A DNA stretch of 64,000 bases from Palsa-504 sp963753195 (GTDB lineage Bacteria; Actinomycetota; Actinomycetes; Streptosporangiales; Streptosporangiaceae): contig CAVWBH010000005.1 of NCBI GenBank assembly GCA_963753195.1, forward strand, positions 1-64,000, in the 5' to 3' direction. Positions within the stretch are counted from its first letter, which is position 1. The number at the start of each line of letters is the position of its first letter. The notes under the pieces are model-generated. The model did not search any database and was not told where the DNA came from. It worked only from the letters and a program-made list of their open reading frames with translations. Shown in pieces: positions 8,459 to 17,807 of the stretch. Position numbers and translations under genes: made by a program.

Positions 8459-9451
8459 TCAGCCGGTCCGCTTGTCCACGAAGTCGCACAGCCCGAGGAA
8501 CGCCGCCCGGGCTGGGCCGGCGGGCAGCGTCATGATCTCGTTCCTGGCCCCCTGCGTCCAGCTCAGCACCTGAGCGCGGGCCTCGGCCAGGGCGGGGTGG
8601 CCGCGCAGCAGGGCCAGCGCCTCGGTCAGCAGGGCATCGTCACCCAGGTCAGCGTCGGTGAGCAGCCACTGCAGCCGCGGGCCAGTCTCGGCCGAGCGCA
8701 GCGCGTACAGCACCGGGAGGGTCCGCACGCCCTGGCGCAGGTCGGTGCCGGGACTCTTGCCCGACTGCTCCGGGTCGCTGGCGATGTCGATCACGTCGTC
8801 CGACAGCTGCCAGGCCACGCCGATCTGCTCGCAGGCCGCCGCGATCCGCGCCGCCACCTCGGCCGGAGCGCCGGAGAACAGCGCCCCGAACTGCCCGGAC
8901 GTGGCGATCAGCGAACCGGTCTTCTCCGTGATCACGTGCATGTAGTGGTCGACCAGGTCCTGGCCGGGACGCGCGCCGATGGTCTCGGCCAGCTGCCCGG
9001 CGACCAGCCGGTTGAACGTCTCGGCCTGGAGCCTGACCGCCTCCGGGCCCAGGCGGGCGAGAATGCGGGAGGCCTGCGCGAACAGGAAATCGCCGGTCAA
9101 GATGGCGACCGAGTTGCTCCACCTGGAGTTGACCGAGGGCAGGCCGCGGCGCACATCCGCCTCGTCCATGACGTCGTCGTGGAACAGGGTGGCCAGGTGG
9201 GTCAGCTCGATGGCCACCGCCGCCTCGATGACCCGGGGATCTCGCGGGTCGCCGAACTGAGCGGCCAGCAGCACCAGCAGCGCCCGGAACCGCTTGCCGC
9301 CCGCCACGATGGAATGCCGGGCCGCCTCGGTGAACAGCTCCTCATCGGGATGCGCCGTTTCCAGCAGCGACGCCTCGACCCGGGCCAGATCGTCAAGGAT
9401 CTCCGCCTCCAGGGCGGGGTCCGCGAAATCTACCGGAACTGCTGTGATCAC
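8459..9451 (-). CDS. Long-chain polyprenyl diphosphate synthase (menaquinone side chain)
   Basis: Trans-isoprenyl diphosphate synthase of 330 residues. Both aspartate-rich motifs are present: H-D-D-V-M-D-E-A-D-x-R-R-G and L-S-D-D-V-I-D. The G-G-K-R-F-R-A-L motif near residue 53 binds the isopentenyl substrate. GTG start at 9451 with GGAGAG just upstream. It follows nuoN on the same strand after 102 nt and is probably the last gene of the nuo transcription unit. GrcC/HepT-type enzymes make the prenyl tail of menaquinone, the electron acceptor of complex I, which fits this position. Chain length cannot be read reliably from the sequence. Confidence 0.88.
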   Translation of the reverse strand: MITAVPVDFADPALEAEILDDLARVEASLLETAHPDEELFTEAARHSIVAGGKRFRALLVLLAAQFGDPRDPRVIEAAVAIELTHLATLFHDDVMDEADVRRGLPSVNSRWSNSVAILTGDFLFAQASRILARLGPEAVRLQAETFNRLVAGQLAETIGARPGQDLVDHYMHVITEKTGSLIATSGQFGALFSGAPAEVAARIAAACEQIGVAWQLSDDVIDIASDPEQSGKSPGTDLRQGVRTLPVLYALRSAETGPRLQWLLTDADLGDDALLTEALALLRGHPALAEARAQVLSWTQGARNEIMTLPAGPARAAFLGLCDFVDKRTG

Positions 9452-9553
9452 ATGCTCTCCAGCTCATCGGCACGCATGAACGCCTCGAATTTCCGAGTAT
9501 GCCCGTTCCGGGCCCCGCCCAATCAGTGCCGTCATGCTCATCAGGGCCGACGA

Positions 9554-11131
9554 TCAGCTCACGAACAGCTGATTCGCGGCATGACTGGCCAGGCTCAGGA
9601 GCGGTTCCGGGATGATGCCGAACACGATGGTCGCCGCGACGCCGACCCCCACGGCGACACCGCTGAACACGTTCGGCACCACCACCTCGGGCCCGTCGGC
9701 GACCGGGGCGCTGAAGAACATCAGCACGATGACGCGGACGTAGAAGAACGCGGCGATCGCGCTGGCCAGCACGCCGACGATCACCAGCGCCGTCTCCCCG
9801 GCGCCGATCGCGGCCTGGAAAACGGCGAACTTCCCGATGAAACCGCTGGTCAGCGGGATACCGGCGAAGCCGAGCAGGAACAGCGCGAAGATGCCCGCCA
9901 CCATTGGTGAGCGCCGGCCCAGGCCAGCCCACCGGGACAGGTGCACAGCCTCACCGCCCGGGTCCCGCACCAGGGTGATCACGGCGAACGCGCCCACCGT
10001 GGTCAGCCCGTAGGTGGCCAGGTAGAACAGGGCACTGGACAGGCCCGCGACGCTGACCGCGATGACCGCGGTCAGCACGAACCCGGCGTGCGCGATGGAG
10101 GAGTAGGCCAGCAGCCGCTTCACGTCCGTCTGCGTGATGGCGATGACCGCGCCCGCGACCATGGTCAGGACGGCGACCACCCACATGGCCGGGCGCCAGT
10201 CCCAGGCCAGGTTGCCGAACGCGACGTAGAAGACGCGCAGCAGCGCGCCGAAGGCCGACACCACCACGCAGGACGCCATCAGCGCGGTGATCGGGGTCGG
10301 CGCGCCCTGGTAGACATCCGGCTTCCAGCTGTGGAACGGGACCGCCCCGATCTTGAACAGCAGCCCGAGCCCGGTGAGCGCGATCCCGGCGTACAGCAGG
10401 GTGTCGTTGGCGGTGTTGCTGGCCGCCTCGGACGCGATGGCGGACAGCGAGACCGAGCCGGTGAAGCCGTACAGCATCGCGATGCCGAACAGGAAGAAGG
10501 CCGAGGAGAAGGCGCCCAGCAGGAAGTACTTCATGGCCGCCTCGTGGGACAGCAGCCGGCGGCGCCGGGCCAGGCCGCACAGCAGGTACAGCGGCAGCGA
10601 CAGCACCTCGAGCGCGACGAACATGGTGAGCAGGTCGTTGGAGGCGGGGAACAGCAGCATCCCGCCGACCGCGAACAGGATGAGCGGGAAGATCTCGGTG
10701 TGCATCATCCCGGCGGCCAGGCCCTCGCGTTCCTCCGGGCTGCCGGGCGGCGCGGCGGCCTGCGCGGCGAACGGGCTGTCGCTGGGGTCGGCGATGAGCA
10801 GCACGCTGACGAAGGCCAGGACCAGGATCGTGCCCTGGATGAACAGGGTGGGCCGGTCCACCGCGACGGCGCCCGCCGCGGCGGCGTGGCCGGGGCTGCC
10901 GTTATCGAAGATCGAGCTGGACGCGATCACGATGGTCAGGATGAACGCGGCGGTCAGGGAGCCCAGCGCGAGCACCAGGTGGACGGCACGGCGCAGCGGG
11001 CGCGGGGTGAAGGCCTCGACGAGGACGCCGACCACCGCCGCGCCGAAGACCACCAGCATCGGCGCGAGCTGGCTGTACTCGATGCTCGGCGGCGCGATCG
11101 TGCCGGTCGAGGCGGCGAGGACCCCGGTCAC
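9554..11131 (-). CDS. nuoN: NADH-quinone oxidoreductase subunit N
   Basis: Antiporter-like membrane subunit of complex I, 525 residues. Start is the GTG at 11131, which overlaps the nuoM stop as GTGA; the same frame is open far upstream inside nuoM but that part is a shadow. Hydrophobic helices run throughout, with conserved G-A-F-S-S-A-F-F-L-F-G, F-K-I-G-A-V-P-F-H-S-W-K-P-D-V-Y and an R-L-L-A-Y-S-S-I-A-H-A-G-F motif. An extra low-complexity linker (around residues 100-160) is seen relative to short NuoN proteins. Last nuo gene of the operon. Confidence 0.93.
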   Translation of the reverse strand: MTGVLAASTGTIAPPSIEYSQLAPMLVVFGAAVVGVLVEAFTPRPLRRAVHLVLALGSLTAAFILTIVIASSSIFDNGSPGHAAAAGAVAVDRPTLFIQGTILVLAFVSVLLIADPSDSPFAAQAAAPPGSPEEREGLAAGMMHTEIFPLILFAVGGMLLFPASNDLLTMFVALEVLSLPLYLLCGLARRRRLLSHEAAMKYFLLGAFSSAFFLFGIAMLYGFTGSVSLSAIASEAASNTANDTLLYAGIALTGLGLLFKIGAVPFHSWKPDVYQGAPTPITALMASCVVVSAFGALLRVFYVAFGNLAWDWRPAMWVVAVLTMVAGAVIAITQTDVKRLLAYSSIAHAGFVLTAVIAVSVAGLSSALFYLATYGLTTVGAFAVITLVRDPGGEAVHLSRWAGLGRRSPMVAGIFALFLLGFAGIPLTSGFIGKFAVFQAAIGAGETALVIVGVLASAIAAFFYVRVIVLMFFSAPVADGPEVVVPNVFSGVAVGVGVAATIVFGIIPEPLLSLASHAANQLFVS

Positions 11132-12744
11132 GGTGCCAGTCCCTTCTGCAGGGCCGCGGTATAAGCCGCGGTCGTGCTGACTGCGGGCGCTGGATGCGGG
11201 GGCACCGGATCGGCCTTGCCGACCTGCGCCATCGTCACCTGCACCGCGGGATTGATGATGTCGAGCACCGGCTTGGGGTAGACCCCGACGAAGATGATCA
11301 GCCCGATCAGCGGCGCGACGGCCAGGATTTCCCGGATCCTCAGGTCGGTGAAGCCCTTGACCTGGTCGCGGACGGGGCCGTTCATCGTCCGCTGGTACAT
11401 CCACAGGATGTACACCGCGGCCAGGATGATGTTCACGGTGGCGAACACCGCGGCCACCTTGTACCGGGTGAAGGTCCCGAGCAGGACGAGGAACTCGCTG
11501 ACGAAGCTGCCCAGCCCGGGCAGCGAGAGCCCGGCCAGGCCGGCCACCAGGAACAGCCCGGCCAGCAGCGGCGCGACGGACTGCACGCCGCCGAAGTCCG
11601 CGATCCGGTCCGACCCGCGCCTGATGATCATGAACCCGACCAGGACGAACAGCGCGCCGGTGATGAACGCGTGGTTGACCATGTACAGCGTCGCGCCCGA
11701 CACCCCCTGGCTGGTCATGGCGAAGATGCCGAGGGTGATGAGCCCGAAGTGGGAGATGGAGATGTAACCCATCAGCCGCTTCAGGCCGGCCTGGCCGATG
11801 GCCACGACCGCGCCGTACAAGGTCCCGATCACCGCCAGCGTGATGACCAGCGGGGTGAACCACTTCGCGCCCGCCGGGAACAGCTCCCAGCAGTACCGCA
11901 GCATGCCGAACGTCCCGACCTTGTCCATCATGCCGAGCATCAGCACCGCCGTGCCGGGCTGCGCCGCGTCCGCCGCGTCGGGCAGCCAGGTGTGGAACGG
12001 CCACAGCGGCGCCTTGATCGCGAACGCGATGAAGAACCCGAGGAACAGCCACTTCTGCACGGTCGAGCTGAGCGTCACGTGCAGGAGCGTGCTGAACAGG
12101 AACGTGCCGTGGTGCCCGGTCGCCGCGCTGTTAGCGGAGTACACGTACAGCGCGATGACCGCGACCAGCATGAGCAGGCCGCCGAGCAGGCTGTACAGGA
12201 GGAACTTGACCGCCGCGTACTGCCGCTTGCCGACCCCGTAGCTGCCGATCATGAAGTACATCGGGACCAGCATGGCCTCGAAGAACACGTAGAACAGGAA
12301 GACGTCGGTGGCCGCGAAGACGCCGATCATCATCGTCTCGAGCGTGAGCATCAGCGCGAAGTAGGCCTTGACGCTGTGCTTCCCGTCGTCGGCTTCGTTC
12401 CACGCGGCCAGGATCACCACCGGCATCAGCACCACGGACATGCCGATCAGCACCAGCGCGATGCCGTCGACGCCGAGCGCGTAGTGCACCCCGAAGGCCG
12501 GGATCCACGAGTAGACCTCGGTGAACTGGTAGTCCGGGCCGCCGACCTGGAACTTCACCGCGATGATGATCACCACGACGAGGGTGGCCACCGAGAACGC
12601 CAGCGCGAGCGACTTGGCCAGCGTGTTGCGCGCCTTCCGGTCGGCCTCGGCGCTGTCGGCCGGCAGGCCGGGAATCAGCGAGATCACCAGGGCGCCGGCC
12701 AGCGGGACAGCGCCCGCCACGGTCAGCCAGGGAAAGCCGTTCAT
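11128..12744 (-). CDS. nuoM: NADH-quinone oxidoreductase subunit M
   Basis: Proton-pumping antiporter-like subunit, 538 residues. Typical NuoM blocks are present: F-E-A-M-L-V-P-M-Y-F-M-I-G near residue 140, F-I-A-F-A-I-K-A-P-L-W-P-F-H-T-W-L-P-D-A, and R-L-M-G-Y-I-S-I-S-H-F-G, which carries the discontinuous-helix region. The ATG follows the nuoL stop directly (TAG then ATG). It has a longer hydrophilic C-terminus than E. coli NuoM. The stop overlaps the nuoN start by 4 nt. Confidence 0.95.
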   Translation of the reverse strand: MNGFPWLTVAGAVPLAGALVISLIPGLPADSAEADRKARNTLAKSLALAFSVATLVVVIIIAVKFQVGGPDYQFTEVYSWIPAFGVHYALGVDGIALVLIGMSVVLMPVVILAAWNEADDGKHSVKAYFALMLTLETMMIGVFAATDVFLFYVFFEAMLVPMYFMIGSYGVGKRQYAAVKFLLYSLLGGLLMLVAVIALYVYSANSAATGHHGTFLFSTLLHVTLSSTVQKWLFLGFFIAFAIKAPLWPFHTWLPDAADAAQPGTAVLMLGMMDKVGTFGMLRYCWELFPAGAKWFTPLVITLAVIGTLYGAVVAIGQAGLKRLMGYISISHFGLITLGIFAMTSQGVSGATLYMVNHAFITGALFVLVGFMIIRRGSDRIADFGGVQSVAPLLAGLFLVAGLAGLSLPGLGSFVSEFLVLLGTFTRYKVAAVFATVNIILAAVYILWMYQRTMNGPVRDQVKGFTDLRIREILAVAPLIGLIIFVGVYPKPVLDIINPAVQVTMAQVGKADPVPPHPAPAVSTTAAYTAALQKGLAP

Positions 12745-14637
12745 CTACAGCCTCACCGCCAGGAGCAAGGCGACCAGCACCGCGGCGCCGAAGAACATGG
12801 ATAGCGCATAGGAGCGCACGAACCCGGTCTGCCACTTGCGCCATCGCCCGGACGCCCCGCCCACCACCGCGGCCAGGGAGTTCACCAGGCCGTCCACGCC
12901 GCGGTTGTCGAAGTACACCGACAGCCTGGTCAGCCATTGCCCGGGGCGCATCAGGACGGACTCGTTGATGGTGTCGCCGTACAGGTCCTTGCGGGCCGCG
13001 ACGACCAGGGGGTTGCCCCGCGGCGCCGACTCCGGGACCGGGACCCGGCCGTAGATGACCCAGGCCAGGGCCACCCCGGCCAGCGCCAGGACCAGGGCCG
13101 CGATCCCGGCGGCGGTGACGAAGCCGTGCGAGACCGGCGGCACCCCGACCACCGGGGCGAGGAAGTCCTGCAGCCGGTCGTTGATGATGAGGAACCCGCC
13201 CGCGCCGACCGAGCCGATGGCCAGCACGATCATCGGGAAGGTCATCACCGCGGGCGATTCGTGCGGATGCGCCTCGGCCGCCCAGCGCTTCTTCCCCCAC
13301 CAGGTCATGAGCATCATCCGCGTCATGTAGAACGCGGTGAGGCCGGCGCCGATCAGCGCGCAGATGCCGAGGATCCAGCCGCCCGTGCCGTGCTCGGTGA
13401 AGTCCCCCTCGATGATGGGGTCCTTGGTGAAGAAGCCGGAGAACGGCGGGATGCCGATGATGGCCAGGTAGGCCAGCCCGAACGTCACGTAGGTGGCCGG
13501 CAGGAAGCGGGCCAGCGCCCCGAACTTCCGCATGTCCTGCTCGTCGTCCATGCCGTGCATCACCGAGCCCGCCCCGAGGAACAGGCCCGCCTTGTAGAAC
13601 CCGTGCGCGAGCAGGAGCGCGATCGCGAACACGTACCCCTCGGGCCCCAGTCCCGCGCCGAGCGTCATGTAGCCGATCTGGCTCATGGTGGAACCGGCCA
13701 GCGACTTCTTGATGTCGTCCTTGGCCGAGGCGATGATGCCGCCGAACAGCAGCGTGACCGTGCCGACCACGGCGATCCCGATGCGCGCGTCCTGCGACAG
13801 GGCGAGGATCGGGTTGGACCGGACCAGCAGGTAGACCCCGGCGGTGACCATGGTGGCCGCGTGGATCAGCGCCGACACGGGCGTCGGGCCCTCCATCGCG
13901 TCCAGCAGCCAGGACTGCAGCGGCACCTGCGCGGACTTGCCGCACGCGCCGAGCAGCAGCAGGAACCCCAGGGCCGTGGCCACCCCGGTCCCGCCGGACG
14001 GAACCTGGTGGAACACCCCGGTGAACGACACCGAGCCGAACTCGGCGAACATCAAGAAGATGGCCAGGGTGAGGCCGGCGTCGCCGACCCGGTTGACGAC
14101 GAACGCCTTCTTCGCCGCCACCGCGGCCGAGTTCCGCTGCTGCCAGAACCCGATCAGCAGGTAGGAGGCGAGGCCGACGCCTTCCCATCCGACGTAGAGC
14201 ACCACGTAGTTGTCGGCCAGCACGAGCAGCAGCATGGCGGCGACGAAGAGGTTCAGGTAGGCGAAGAACCGCCGCCGCTCGGCGTCGTGCGCCATGTAGC
14301 CGACCGAGTAGATGATGATCAGGGATCCGACCCCGGTGATCAGCAGCACGAAGCAGATGGACAGCGGGTCGATCAGCAGCGACACATCGACCTGGAAGCG
14401 CGCCACCGGGATGTAGGAGTACAGGTGCTGGTCCTGTTCCCGGTTGGTGTCCCCGAGCAGGGTGAAGAACGCGATCACGCCGTAGACGAACGCGGCCACC
14501 GGCATCGCGACGCCGAGCAGGTGCCCCCACCGGTCGGTGCGCCGTCCGCCCAGGAGCAGCACCACCGCGCCGAACAGCGGGAAGACGAGCAGCAGCCACG
14601 ACAGTTTTAGCGCACCGGTAGCCGCAACGGTGGTCAC
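12745..14637 (-). CDS. nuoL: NADH-quinone oxidoreductase subunit L
   Basis: Largest antiporter-like subunit of complex I, 630 residues, with the long lateral helix expected at its C-terminal end. Recognisable blocks are W-E-G-V-G-L-A-S-Y-L-L-I-G-F-W, L-L-D-A-M-E-G-P-T-P-V-S-A-L-I-H-A-A-T-M-V and K-K-S-L-A-G-S-T-M-S-Q-I-G-Y-M. GTG start with GAAGGG upstream; 17 nt separate it from nuoK. Confidence 0.96.
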   Translation of the reverse strand: MTTVAATGALKLSWLLLVFPLFGAVVLLLGGRRTDRWGHLLGVAMPVAAFVYGVIAFFTLLGDTNREQDQHLYSYIPVARFQVDVSLLIDPLSICFVLLITGVGSLIIIYSVGYMAHDAERRRFFAYLNLFVAAMLLLVLADNYVVLYVGWEGVGLASYLLIGFWQQRNSAAVAAKKAFVVNRVGDAGLTLAIFLMFAEFGSVSFTGVFHQVPSGGTGVATALGFLLLLGACGKSAQVPLQSWLLDAMEGPTPVSALIHAATMVTAGVYLLVRSNPILALSQDARIGIAVVGTVTLLFGGIIASAKDDIKKSLAGSTMSQIGYMTLGAGLGPEGYVFAIALLLAHGFYKAGLFLGAGSVMHGMDDEQDMRKFGALARFLPATYVTFGLAYLAIIGIPPFSGFFTKDPIIEGDFTEHGTGGWILGICALIGAGLTAFYMTRMMLMTWWGKKRWAAEAHPHESPAVMTFPMIVLAIGSVGAGGFLIINDRLQDFLAPVVGVPPVSHGFVTAAGIAALVLALAGVALAWVIYGRVPVPESAPRGNPLVVAARKDLYGDTINESVLMRPGQWLTRLSVYFDNRGVDGLVNSLAAVVGGASGRWRKWQTGFVRSYALSMFFGAAVLVALLLAVRL

Positions 14638-14654
14638 GTCGTTATCCCTTCAGC

Positions 14655-14954
14655 TCAGTATTTGAGCAGGCTGGCGTCGTCCACCGACGCGGATCTGCGG
14701 GCCCGGAAGATCGCCATCAGGATGGCCAGGCCGACCACGACCTCCGCCGCCGCTACCACCATGACGAAGAACGCGATGACCTGCCCGTCCAGGTTGCCGT
14801 GCATCCGCGCGAAGGCGACGAAGGCCAGGTTGCACGCGTTCAGCATGAGTTCGATGCACATGAACACGACGATCGCGTTGCGCCGCACCAGGACGCCGAC
14901 GCCGCCGATCACGAACAGGATCACGGACAGGGCCACGTAATGCACCGGGCTCAT
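14655..14954 (-). CDS. nuoK: NADH-quinone oxidoreductase subunit K
   Basis: Small three-helix membrane subunit of complex I, 99 residues, the usual family length. The central helix block N-A-I-V-V-F-M-C-I-E-L-M-L-N-A-C-N-L includes the conserved membrane-embedded Glu. ATGA overlap with the nuoJ stop indicates translational coupling. Confidence 0.96.
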   Translation of the reverse strand: MSPVHYVALSVILFVIGGVGVLVRRNAIVVFMCIELMLNACNLAFVAFARMHGNLDGQVIAFFVMVVAAAEVVVGLAILMAIFRARRSASVDDASLLKY

Positions 14955-15781
14955 GCGTCGGCCCTCCCGGACGGGGCCACGGGGTCGGGCTCCCGCTCGC
15001 CGCCTTCGGCCGTGATCTCGAGCGTCCTTCCCGGCGGAACGATCCGTGGTCCTTCGTCCGGGTCACGCGGCACCAGCACCGTGCTGACCGACGATTCCGA
15101 CGTGCTGCCGTCGGGCAGCAGGGCGGGCCGGTCCGCAGCGTCGTGCAGCGCGTAAACGCCCGGCGAGGGGTCCGGCGCGAGCTGACCGCTGGCGACCCGG
15201 CGGGCGGCCATTTCGCGCTGCGCGAGCCGGGGCGTGGCTCGTTCGCGGTGCGCCAGCACCATCGCGCCGAGCGCCGCGGTGATCAGCAGGGCGCCGGTGA
15301 CCTCGAACGGGAACACGTAGGTGGTGAAGATCAGCGTCGCGATGCCGGTCAGGTTGTCCGTGCTGAACGCCGCGCTCGGCGCCGCGGCCGGCCCGATGGC
15401 CGCGTGCCCGATGCCGAGGGCCAGCAGCACCAGCAGGCCGATCGCGGCCAGGCCGGCGGCCAGCCGCTGGCCCTTGATGGTCTCCACGATCGAATCCGCC
15501 GAGCTGATGCCGACGAGCATGAGCACGAACAGGAACAGCATCAGGACCGCGCCGGTGTACACGATGATCTGCACGAAGGCCAGGAACGGCGCGCCCTGCA
15601 TGGCGTACATGGTGGCCAGGCACAGCATCACCACGGCCAGCATCAGCGCGCAGTGCACGGCCCGCCGGACCAGGATCATGGCCAGCGCGGCGGCGCACGA
15701 GACCACGGCGAGGATCCAGAAGACCGTCTCCACCGCGACCGAGTCGGCGTTGTTGCCCGCCGCCGCCAGCGCGTGGGTCAT
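14951..15781 (-). other. nuoJ: NuoJ part of the nuoI-nuoJ frame (likely independent start)
   Basis: ATG at 15781 begins M-T-H-A-L-A-A-A-G, very like actinobacterial NuoJ N-termini, and gives 276 residues. NuoJ forms part of the membrane arm near the quinone channel. The hydrophilic C-terminus after the fifth helix (about 90 residues) is longer than in E. coli. Upstream bases contain only a weak GAGGA for ribosome binding, consistent with coupling to nuoI translation. Listed separately so that the subunit boundary is explicit. Confidence 0.75.
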
Positions 15782-16444
15782 CGGTCTGCACCGTCCTCGC
15801 CCTGCGTCTTCGTCCGCGTCCTCGTCGCGGACCTCCCGCGGCGCCCACGACAGCGAGGCATCCGGCGAGCTGGCGAATACCGCCGGGCCGGACGGCCCGC
15901 CCGGCCCGGCCATCCCGGGCGCGCGGGGCCCGGCCACCATGCCGGCGGCGCCGAGGCGGTAGTAATCCTTCTCCGTGTCGCCGAGCCGCATGGGATGGGG
16001 CGGCGCCTCCGTGCCCGGCAGCAGCGGGACCAGGAGCTGCTCCTTGGTCCAGATCAGGTCTTCCCGGCTGTCGTTGGCGATCTCGTACTCGTTCGTCATG
16101 GTCAGCGCGCGCGTCGGGCACGCCTCGATGCACATGCCGCACAGGATGCAGCGCAGGTAGTTGATCTGGTACACGGCCCCGTAGCGCTCCCCGGGGGAAT
16201 ACCGTTCGGCCTCGGTGTTGTCCCGGCCCTCGACGTAGATGGCGTCGGCCGGGCAGGCCCACGCGCACAGCTCGCAGCCGATGCACTTCTCCAGCCCGTC
16301 CGGCCACCGGTTGAGCTGGTGGTGCCCGTGGAACCGCGGCGCGGTGGGCTTTTTCACCTCGGGGTACTCGACGGTCTCGACCTTCCTGAACATCTCATGG
16401 AAGGTGACCCCGAACCCCTTGATCGGGTTGAGGAAATCAAGCAC
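14951..16444 (-). CDS. nuoI-nuoJ: NuoI and NuoJ in a single open reading frame
   Basis: One 497-codon frame covers two complex I subunits that are normally separate genes. Residues 1 to about 180 are NuoI, the peripheral 8Fe ferredoxin-like subunit, with C54/57/60/64 and C99/102/105/109 as the two 4Fe-4S motifs. From Met222 the frame is NuoJ, a five-helix membrane subunit, recognisable by V-Q-I-I-V-Y-T-G-A-V-L-M-L-F-L-F-V. Residues about 180-221 are a linker ending in an acidic D-E-D-A-D-E-D run. The NuoJ Met sits in an ATGA context: the TGA there, in another frame, would be a normal NuoI stop, and the last codons before it look better in that frame. So either a true fusion or an indel that removed the stop. 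It overlaps the nuoH 3' end by 8 nt. Confidence 0.85.
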   Translation of the reverse strand: MLDFLNPIKGFGVTFHEMFRKVETVEYPEVKKPTAPRFHGHHQLNRWPDGLEKCIGCELCAWACPADAIYVEGRDNTEAERYSPGERYGAVYQINYLRCILCGMCIEACPTRALTMTNEYEIANDSREDLIWTKEQLLVPLLPGTEAPPHPMRLGDTEKDYYRLGAAGMVAGPRAPGMAGPGGPSGPAVFASSPDASLSWAPREVRDEDADEDAGRGRCRPMTHALAAAGNNADSVAVETVFWILAVVSCAAALAMILVRRAVHCALMLAVVMLCLATMYAMQGAPFLAFVQIIVYTGAVLMLFLFVLMLVGISSADSIVETIKGQRLAAGLAAIGLLVLLALGIGHAAIGPAAAPSAAFSTDNLTGIATLIFTTYVFPFEVTGALLITAALGAMVLAHRERATPRLAQREMAARRVASGQLAPDPSPGVYALHDAADRPALLPDGSTSESSVSTVLVPRDPDEGPRIVPPGRTLEITAEGGEREPDPVAPSGRADA

Positions 16445-17807
16445 CTGTGACCTCCTTCGTGGAGGTAGCGGTAGTCTGCGGGCCGTCCTGCACGCCGATG
16501 CCGTGATAGTGCGGCAGGTCCAGCGGCGGCACCGGGAACGCGGATTCCCCGGGCGGCCCGAGCGTATCGGGTAGCCCGGGCTCGGCGGAGCCCGGGGCCG
16601 GGCCGGCGGGCATGTTCCTGGCCGCGCGCCGCTGCGCGCCGCTGTCCCACGCCATCACCATGATGATGAGCAGCACGAACACGAGGCCGGCCACGACGTA
16701 GATGGCGGTGGAGTTGAAGTTCAGCTTCCAGGCCCGGATGACGGCGATGAACAGGATCCACACGATCGACAGCGGGATGAGGATCTTCCAGCCGATGGCC
16801 ATGAGCTGGTCGTAGCGGACCCTCGGCAGGGTGCCGCGCAGCCAGACGTAGCAGAACAGCAGGATGAACACCTTGATCAGGAACCACAGCACCGGCCACC
16901 AGTTGCTGTTCGCGCCCGACCACAGCGAGATCGGCCACGGGGCCAGCCAGCCGCCGAGGAACAGCGTGGTGGCCAGCGCGGCGACCGTGGTCATGTTGAT
17001 GTACTCGGCGAGGTAGAACATGGCGAACTTCATCGACGAGTACTCGGTGTGGTACCCGGCGACCAGCTCGCCCTCGCCCTCCGGCAGGTCGAACGGCAGC
17101 CGGTTGGTCTCGCCGACCATGGTGAACAGGTAGATCACGAACGAGACCGGCAGCTCCCAGAAGAACCAGCCGTTCTGCTGGGACGACACGATCGAGGTGG
17201 TTTCCAGGGATCCCGCGTACAGGAACACGGCCACGAAGGCCAGCGCCATCGCGATCTCGTAGCTGATCACCTGCGCGGCCGAGCGCAGCGCGCCGAGCAG
17301 CGAGTACGGCGAGGACGAGGCCCAGCCCGCCAGCACGATGCCGTAGACCCCGACCGAGCTCATGGCCAGGATGAGCAGCACGGCCACCGGCAGGTCGGCG
17401 AGCTGCAGCGGGGTGTAGTGGTGGAAGATCGACACTTCCGGGCCCCACGGGATGACCGCGAACCCGACGAAGGCGACCCCCGCCGAGATGAGCGGGGCGA
17501 CGATGAACACCATCCGGTCCGCGGTGGTGGGGATGATGTCTTCCTTCAGCGGCAGCTTCAGCGCGTCCGCTATCGGCTGCAGCAGGCCGAAGGGACCGGC
17601 CCGGTTCGGGCCCGGGCGGTTCTGCATCCGGCCGATCACCCGGCGCTCGAACCAGATCATGAAGATGGTGGTGAGCAGCAGGAAGGCGAAGACGATCACG
17701 ACCTTCAGCAGCACCATCCACCAGATCTCCTGGTAGAAGTCGGCCAGCGTCGGGAAGTTGGTGCTCGGGGCCGCGAGGACGTGCGGCAGCGCCGGCTGCT
17801 GCGTCAT
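16437..17807 (-). CDS. nuoH: NADH-quinone oxidoreductase subunit H
   Basis: Membrane subunit forming much of the quinone-binding chamber, 456 residues. Hallmarks are E-R-R-V-I-G-R-M-Q-N-R-P-G-P-N-R, the loop G-E-T-N-R-L-P-F-D-L-P-E-G-E-G-E-L-V-A-G, and F-A-M-F-Y-L-A-E-Y. A hydrophilic Pro-rich C-terminal extension of about 70 residues follows the last helix, as in other actinobacterial NuoH. ATGA-type overlap with the nuoG stop and an 8-nt overlap with nuoI. Confidence 0.96.
   Translation of the reverse strand: MTQQPALPHVLAAPSTNFPTLADFYQEIWWMVLLKVVIVFAFLLLTTIFMIWFERRVIGRMQNRPGPNRAGPFGLLQPIADALKLPLKEDIIPTTADRMVFIVAPLISAGVAFVGFAVIPWGPEVSIFHHYTPLQLADLPVAVLLILAMSSVGVYGIVLAGWASSSPYSLLGALRSAAQVISYEIAMALAFVAVFLYAGSLETTSIVSSQQNGWFFWELPVSFVIYLFTMVGETNRLPFDLPEGEGELVAGYHTEYSSMKFAMFYLAEYINMTTVAALATTLFLGGWLAPWPISLWSGANSNWWPVLWFLIKVFILLFCYVWLRGTLPRVRYDQLMAIGWKILIPLSIVWILFIAVIRAWKLNFNSTAIYVVAGLVFVLLIIMVMAWDSGAQRRAARNMPAGPAPGSAEPGLPDTLGPPGESAFPVPPLDLPHYHGIGVQDGPQTTATSTKEVTGA

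Noticed and set aside
9554..12052. An 832-codon frame including nuoN
   Set aside because: The upstream half is antisense-free but lies inside nuoM in another frame; the GTGA overlap at 11131 gives the right NuoN start.
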